From NCBI GenBank assembly GCA_015178975.1, contig WHVD01000019.1:434001-498000 (forward strand): a stretch of 64,000 nucleotides of DNA, read 5' to 3'. The stretch comes from Hysterangium stoloniferum (Eukaryota; Basidiomycota; Agaricomycetes; Hysterangiales; Hysterangiaceae). The position numbers and the translations under genes were made by a program. Below the pieces are notes generated by a model. It worked only from the letters and a program-made list of their open reading frames with translations, was not told the DNA's origin and did not search any database. Positions 59,681 to 64,000 of this stretch are shown here, in pieces (positions within the stretch are counted from its first letter, which is position 1; each line of letters opens with the position of its first letter).

Positions 59681-60290
59681 TGTGTATCCTGTTTCGTTTC
59701 CTTCACTTCCTCCTCAGCCCTCTCAGTGGCTGCCAGCAACTCGGCATTCCCTGTTGCCCCTGGTAACACTCCGGCCCCTCATAGGCAATTTCCGGTCCAT
59801 CTGGACATCTTCTGGCCTTTCTGGCACCTTTCTGTCCTACTGGTTAGCGTTTATTCTCGCACTGCCTTGCACCCTCTGCATTTTGGCATCTTTGGACTTT
59901 TGTCACCCCTGTCCCCCTTGTCCTGTTTGTCTGCTCCCACATTTTCAGTGTGCTCGGATCCCTCGGAACTTCCAGACTCTGTCCCAGACCTTTTCGGACT
60001 TTCAGACCTTATTGGATTTTCGGAATTTTTAGGTTTCTGGACCTTTTCGAGGTTTGAACTTACATTCAAGTATCCAAATATGACCATGGCCTCGTCATGA
60101 CCTTCATCTTGATCTTGACTTTCCGAATCCTCTCCGAATCCTTTCTGAATCCATTCCGAACCTTTCCGAACCTTTTCCGAACCCTTTCCAGCACCTTGCC
60201 AAATCCCATCTCTTTCCGACCTTCCTGCTTTCATCTTATTCTTCAGCACTTTTTCGGCCTCCTTGGGATTTCGGCCAAATGGGGGGATAC

Positions 60291-61290
60291 TGTTATGACC
60301 GTGTCATAACCCATGTCGCAACCCGATGGTCTCCAAGAATACTACCATCTATCAATGTTTCAAGTTATTGATCAAGTTATCATTTCAGCAACCTTCGGAA
60401 CACCGACACTGACGTATACCTTCACGGCGATCAAACCTCGTTTACGCCCCTGTCAAAATATACTCTACCATCTGGTTATGCTTTGATACGTCCCCTTTCA
60501 TTATGATGATCCATTTTACTCTATGTTTCACATATGCCCATATATACCTGTAGCCCGTGGACTATTCCCTTTTCTCGTAATTCCACTCTCGGCTAAATCT
60601 CGGCTTCCGATCTTATCGTAACTTTCCGGTTCCTAGTCAAGCTTATTTGTCAATGCCGTTTTCCGCTCTTCCCTTAGTTAGTAGTTTCTAGACGCCGATA
60701 ACCCATATATAAACCTGCTGTAATGTAACTACTAGACAATCAGAATATCGACTTAGATCGACTTAGATACCCTCTAATTTCCGACTCCATTATCTATTCA
60801 CAACCACCACATTCCAACTCCATCCGATTTACGATTCAACCTACATTTATGACTTCAACCTCTAATCTCCGACTCTCACTCTCCAACTCTCAGTCTCCGA
60901 CTCTCTCAGTCTCCGACTCTCAGTCTCCGACTCTCTCAGTCTCTGACTCTCAGTCTCCGACTCTCTCAGTCTCCGACTCTCTCAGTCTCCGACTCTCTCA
61001 GTCTCCGACTCTCTCAGTCTCCGACTGTCTCAGTCTCTGACTGCCTCAGTCTCTGACTCTCTCAGCCTCCGACTCTTGGTCTCCGACCCCTCAACCCAAC
61101 CCTCAACTTATCCTTTGGTTTCCGATCGGTAGTTTACCGTGAGGTTTACTTGACAGGACTAGTTTTCACCCGCCCGAAATTTAAGGACACCTGACAGTAA
61201 CTTGCGAGGGCGCAGCACATAAGCTGAAGCCAAGTCCTTCCGTTCGGTCCCTGTCGGCCAGCCGACATCTGTCAGTTTCTGCTCTTAACA
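60291..61290 (+). repeat. 3' LTR of E2
   Basis: Starts TGTTATGACC (one C-to-T change from TGTTACGACC) and ends GCTCTTAACA. CTCAGTCTCCGAC array about 60866-61080. Preceded by the purine tract ATGGGGGGATAC. Confidence 0.92.
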
Positions 61291-61531
61291 ATTAGTATAA
61301 ATATTTAAGTACTGGTATTAAAGGATTGCTCACCTCAGTCTCGTATAACAGTAGCGTATAACGGACTGAGGTCTAGTATAATAGAAAGGATAGTTTATAT
61401 ATGTGAAGGGAACAATGGGAATGGTATGAGACAATGCGAGTGGCACGGTCCCATTGTGTAGCCAAAAATAGCCGCGCTACTTGATCGCGTTGTCTCGGAA
61501 TTTAGTGTTGTCCACGATGCTCGAATTCTAA
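61291..61531 (-). repeat. copia 3' LTR, first part (U3/R)
   Basis: Minus strand: TGTTAGAATTCGAGCATCG, TATATAAAC-type box near 61400, and a CAGTCCGTTATACG...CGTATACGAGACTG-type palindrome (about 61338-61372). Continues at 54935-54854 and 47672-47648. A purine tract precedes it. Confidence 0.85.
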
Positions 61532-61578
61532 CACTCCTCCTCAGCGTGGACAACATTTGCTCCTCCTCACATGTGGGA

Positions 61579-63715
61579 TTACCAGGCTAGGCTAGTATAG
61601 CCCCAAGAATCCGCGGAAGTACAAGGAAAACAAATGCCCATGAGTAAGGCATGAAGCCAAGTTCCCTCCTTGATGGCCTCAAATCCGGCTACATATTCAG
61701 CCTCACAAGATGAAGCCGCAACAGTCTTCTGCTTTTTGGTGCCCCATGAGATAACACCAGAGCCCAAGGTAAAAGCATAGCTGCTAATACTGCGGCGGGT
61801 ATCGAGGCAATTAGCCCAATCAGAATCAGTATATCCGGTAAGGTTGAGACTGCTAGGGCAACCCAGGTGCAACTTGAGGGTCCTAGTGCCTTTCAAATAA
61901 CGAACGACCCGAATTGCTGCAGCCCAGTGTAGAGTCGAATAGCTATCAAGGAATTGGGACAGTTGTTGAACAGCATAAGAAATGTCAGGACGAGTGGAAA
62001 TAGCCAGGTAAAGTAAGCACCCAACCAAAGAACGATAGGGTAGTCTAAGCAAGTTGTTAAGTTCAACGTTCGATAAGGATGTACGGTCAAAACAGCAGAG
62101 TTTGAGACTGTGATCGAAGGGAGTGGAGACAGTAGTTGCCGTAGTTTGCCCGAATTGATGTATAATTTTATCGATTAGTGCTGTTTGAGAAAGAGAAACA
62201 GATTTATGAGGCCGATCCCACTCTATAGCAATTCCAACAACAAAACGGGCAGTACCAAGATTGGAAATAGTCCACACACTGTGCATCTCCTGCTTGAAGG
62301 TTTCATTTTCTGTAGCTGTACTAGCAATGGAAAGGAAATCATCGACATGCACAGCAGCGATAATGGTACCTGTGGTACTGCGTCTGTAGTAAATGCAAGA
62401 TTCCGAGGTTAATCTGGTAAAGCCCCAAGCCAACATCTGTTCGTTCATAGTTCTATTCCAGATTTGACCACTCTGTTTCATCCCATATAAACCTCGGAGT
62501 ATCATCCAAACGTAATCCTCTTTACCAGGTTCAACAAATCCTTCAGGTTGTTCCATAAATTGGATTTCGTCCTCAGGAAGTAACCCATAAAGGAAAGCCA
62601 TCTTAATATTGATTTGTTGTGCATCCCAACCAAGAGTGGCAGCTATATGGAGAAAAACACGCCAAGATTCCATATGCGCAGTAGGAGAGGTTGTCTTATG
62701 GTAATCTTTGCCATAGATTTGTTCAAAACCTTTGAAAACTAACCGTACCTTCCATCGGACCACCTTACCAGATTCATCTCTCTTTATTCAGAAGACAGGC
62801 CACCCTTTATGTACTTTACATCCCTGAGGGACTTCCATACGAGGGACAAGTTTATAAACCGCCATAGCCTTGAGAGAGTCCAGTTCTTCCTGGAACCCAG
62901 CCCACCATCTTGAGGCATCCCCCGATTGGAGGGCTTCTGCCCATGTCTGTGGCTCATCATTGCACATTAATGGATCGACCCCAAGTGTATCAGAGGTGCT
63001 TTCCAAGTTAAGATTTAAGTTTGGTAAGTCTGACGTAAATTGGATTGACGAAAGATTCTGTTGTAATTCATCATGATTCACAAGTGATGCTGGAGGTTCT
63101 GCGATAGTGTTGTGTAATTTGTTAATGGTGTGCAGATGTTCCTGTTTTTGCAATCGCAACCTCTCAGCACTGTCCTTGGACTCCTGAATAGCATGTTCAA
63201 GTCTCACCGTCGAAACTGGTTGTCCGGCTGTAGTACGATTGGAATGTCGATGAGGAGGTGGATCAATGATTGGTGTGGGAACAGAATGTGGTTCGAGCTG
63301 TGGTAAGGCTGGAGAAGAATCAATGGGAAGTTCAGTTGGTAGAATGGGGGAATATATATCAGAGGAAGTGCGCTCAAATGACGTAGTAGGGTTGTTACTC
63401 AGTTCAACACTAGGTTCCATCACAGGAGTACGTGGATGTCCATCATGACTCTCCAGGAATCAAACATGATAAGAACTGTAAATTTGTCGTGTTTTTGGGT
63501 CATAGCACCTATATGTTTTCGATTTGCCATCATATCCAACAAGAATACACTCAATTGACCATTTGTAAATTTTAGGATTTGTCCTATTCTGAATTAAGAC
63601 GAAAGCCCGACAGCCAATTTCACACATATAAGAATAATCTGGAGTGTGGCCATACCACAGTTCCCAAGGTGTCTTGTCCTTCAGAGATTTAGTGGTAGTT
63701 TTAACATGTAGGTGA
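61579..63715 (-). pseudogene. copia Pol: integrase C terminus, RT, RNase H
   Basis: One continuous frame on the minus strand with two TGA codons. The integrase end reads KTPWELWYGHTPDYS, EIGCRAFVLIQN, YRCYDPKTRQIYSSYHV, then TGA (an Arg codon is expected) and FLESHDG. A linker leads to RT: WWAGFQEELDSLKAM, a second TGA before IKRDESGK, RWKVRLVFKGFEQ, then INIKMAFLYGLL, where the first catalytic Asp is Asn (AAT, 62610-62608), and VHVDDFLSI. RNase H is complete: GYTDSDWANCLDTRRS, ISWGTKKQKTVAASSCEAEY, but the C terminus is cut short at W-stop next to the 3' LTR. Gag and the rest of integrase lie beyond the interruption at 63716. Confidence 0.9.
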
Positions 63716-64000
63716 TGTTACGACCGTGTCGCAACCCTATCGGCCCCGAGGTTATCGCCACTTGTCAACGTTTCAAGTCATCCTCTCGGAAACCATCGGC
63801 CCCGAAGCTGACGAATGTTTCGCGAAGATCAAACTCCATTTACGCCCACGTCAAAATAACTCGTATTGTCTGGTCAAACTTTGATACGTCCCCTTTATTA
63901 TGTTGATCCGTTCAATCTTATGTTTTGCATATGTCTATCTATATTTGTAGTCCTTGAACCATTTCCTTTTATCGTAATCCCACTCTCGGTTATCATCGGC
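63716..64000 (+). repeat. partial E-type LTR running off the window
   Basis: Starts TGTTACGACCGTGTCGCAACC inside the copia integrase and matches the E LTR through TTATCGTAAT. The right end is outside the window, so solo LTR or complete element cannot be decided. Confidence 0.85.

Larger units (their letters stand above)
54936..61290 (+). mobile_element. element E2, RT-less chromovirus derivative
   Basis: LTRs 54936-55921 and 60291-61290; exact target duplication ATTAG (54931-54935 and 61291-61295). Same internal organisation as E1 but without the nested LTR. Lies 77 bp from E1 in the same copia LTR. Integrase and chromodomain are more damaged than in E1. Confidence 0.9.
47648..63715 (-). mobile_element. 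Ty1/copia element with a 3' LTR split by E1 and E2
   Basis: On the minus strand pol (63715-61579) is followed by a purine tract (GAGGAGGAG) and a 3' LTR that begins TGTTAGAATTCGAG at 61531. The LTR runs to 61291, continues at 54935-54854 and ends CTTTCTAACA at 47648. Removing E1 and E2 with one target duplication each leaves an LTR of about 339 bp, matching the solo LTR at 33103-33472 in size and 3' text. The 5' part of the element is interrupted at 63716 by another gypsy LTR. Confidence 0.85.

Overview
The window reads as repeat-rich nuclear DNA of a basidiomycete fungus, most likely an agaricomycete. The evidence is introns of about 50-70 bp in every host gene, several intron-rich 7TM (DUF6533-type) membrane-protein genes of the kind expanded in mushrooms, chromodomain Ty3/gypsy elements, a Ngaro-like tyrosine-recombinase retroelement, and a cysteine-motif protein encoded antisense in a gypsy element that I recall from Boletales-type genomes (from memory, not searched).

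Layout. 0.2-14.4 kb is a retroelement block. It holds a full-length but broken chromovirus (element A, 829-10404, target duplication GTACA) whose integrase is split by a 1.6 kb solo LTR of an unrelated family, followed by two more A-family solo LTRs, one of them split by a 628 bp tRNA-bearing insertion. 14.9-18.2 kb has a copia gag remnant and two 7TM membrane-protein genes. 20.2-30.3 kb is the host gene island: a ubiquitin-conjugating (E2-like) enzyme with a C-terminal tail carrying two SUMO-interaction-like motifs; a convergent ING-family PHD protein; tRNA-Lys(CUU) with an intron; a secreted amidase-signature hydrolase; and nucleoporin Nup57. Exon-level models are given for the four protein genes. 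31.2-32.8 kb is another DUF6533 7TM gene.

33.1-38.8 kb has a solo copia LTR and a decayed Ngaro-like element (gag, RT/RNase H, tyrosine recombinase) with split direct repeats. 39.2-42.0 kb is a stack four insertions deep: copia LTR, family C LTR, two copies of a roughly 500 bp element B, and one A-family LTR. 42.3-47.5 kb is further nested LTR debris, two tRNA-like sequences and a MITE-like element. From 47.6 kb to the end lies one copia element on the minus strand. Its 3' LTR was hit twice, 77 bp apart, by two 6-7 kb gypsy-type elements (E1 and E2). Both keep LTRs, integrase and chromodomain but have lost gag and reverse transcriptase, which are replaced by a degenerate tandem array.

The host genes do not form a pathway. 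The E2-like protein (ubiquitin/SUMO), ING protein (chromatin acetylation) and Nup57 (nuclear pore) are nuclear functions that happen to be neighbours. The stronger biological stories are in the repeats: an intron-bearing antisense gene carried by element A, the reverse-transcriptase-less E family, a shared LTR core motif across otherwise different gypsy LTR families, and nonsense changes of the CGA-to-TGA type that suggest cytosine deamination.
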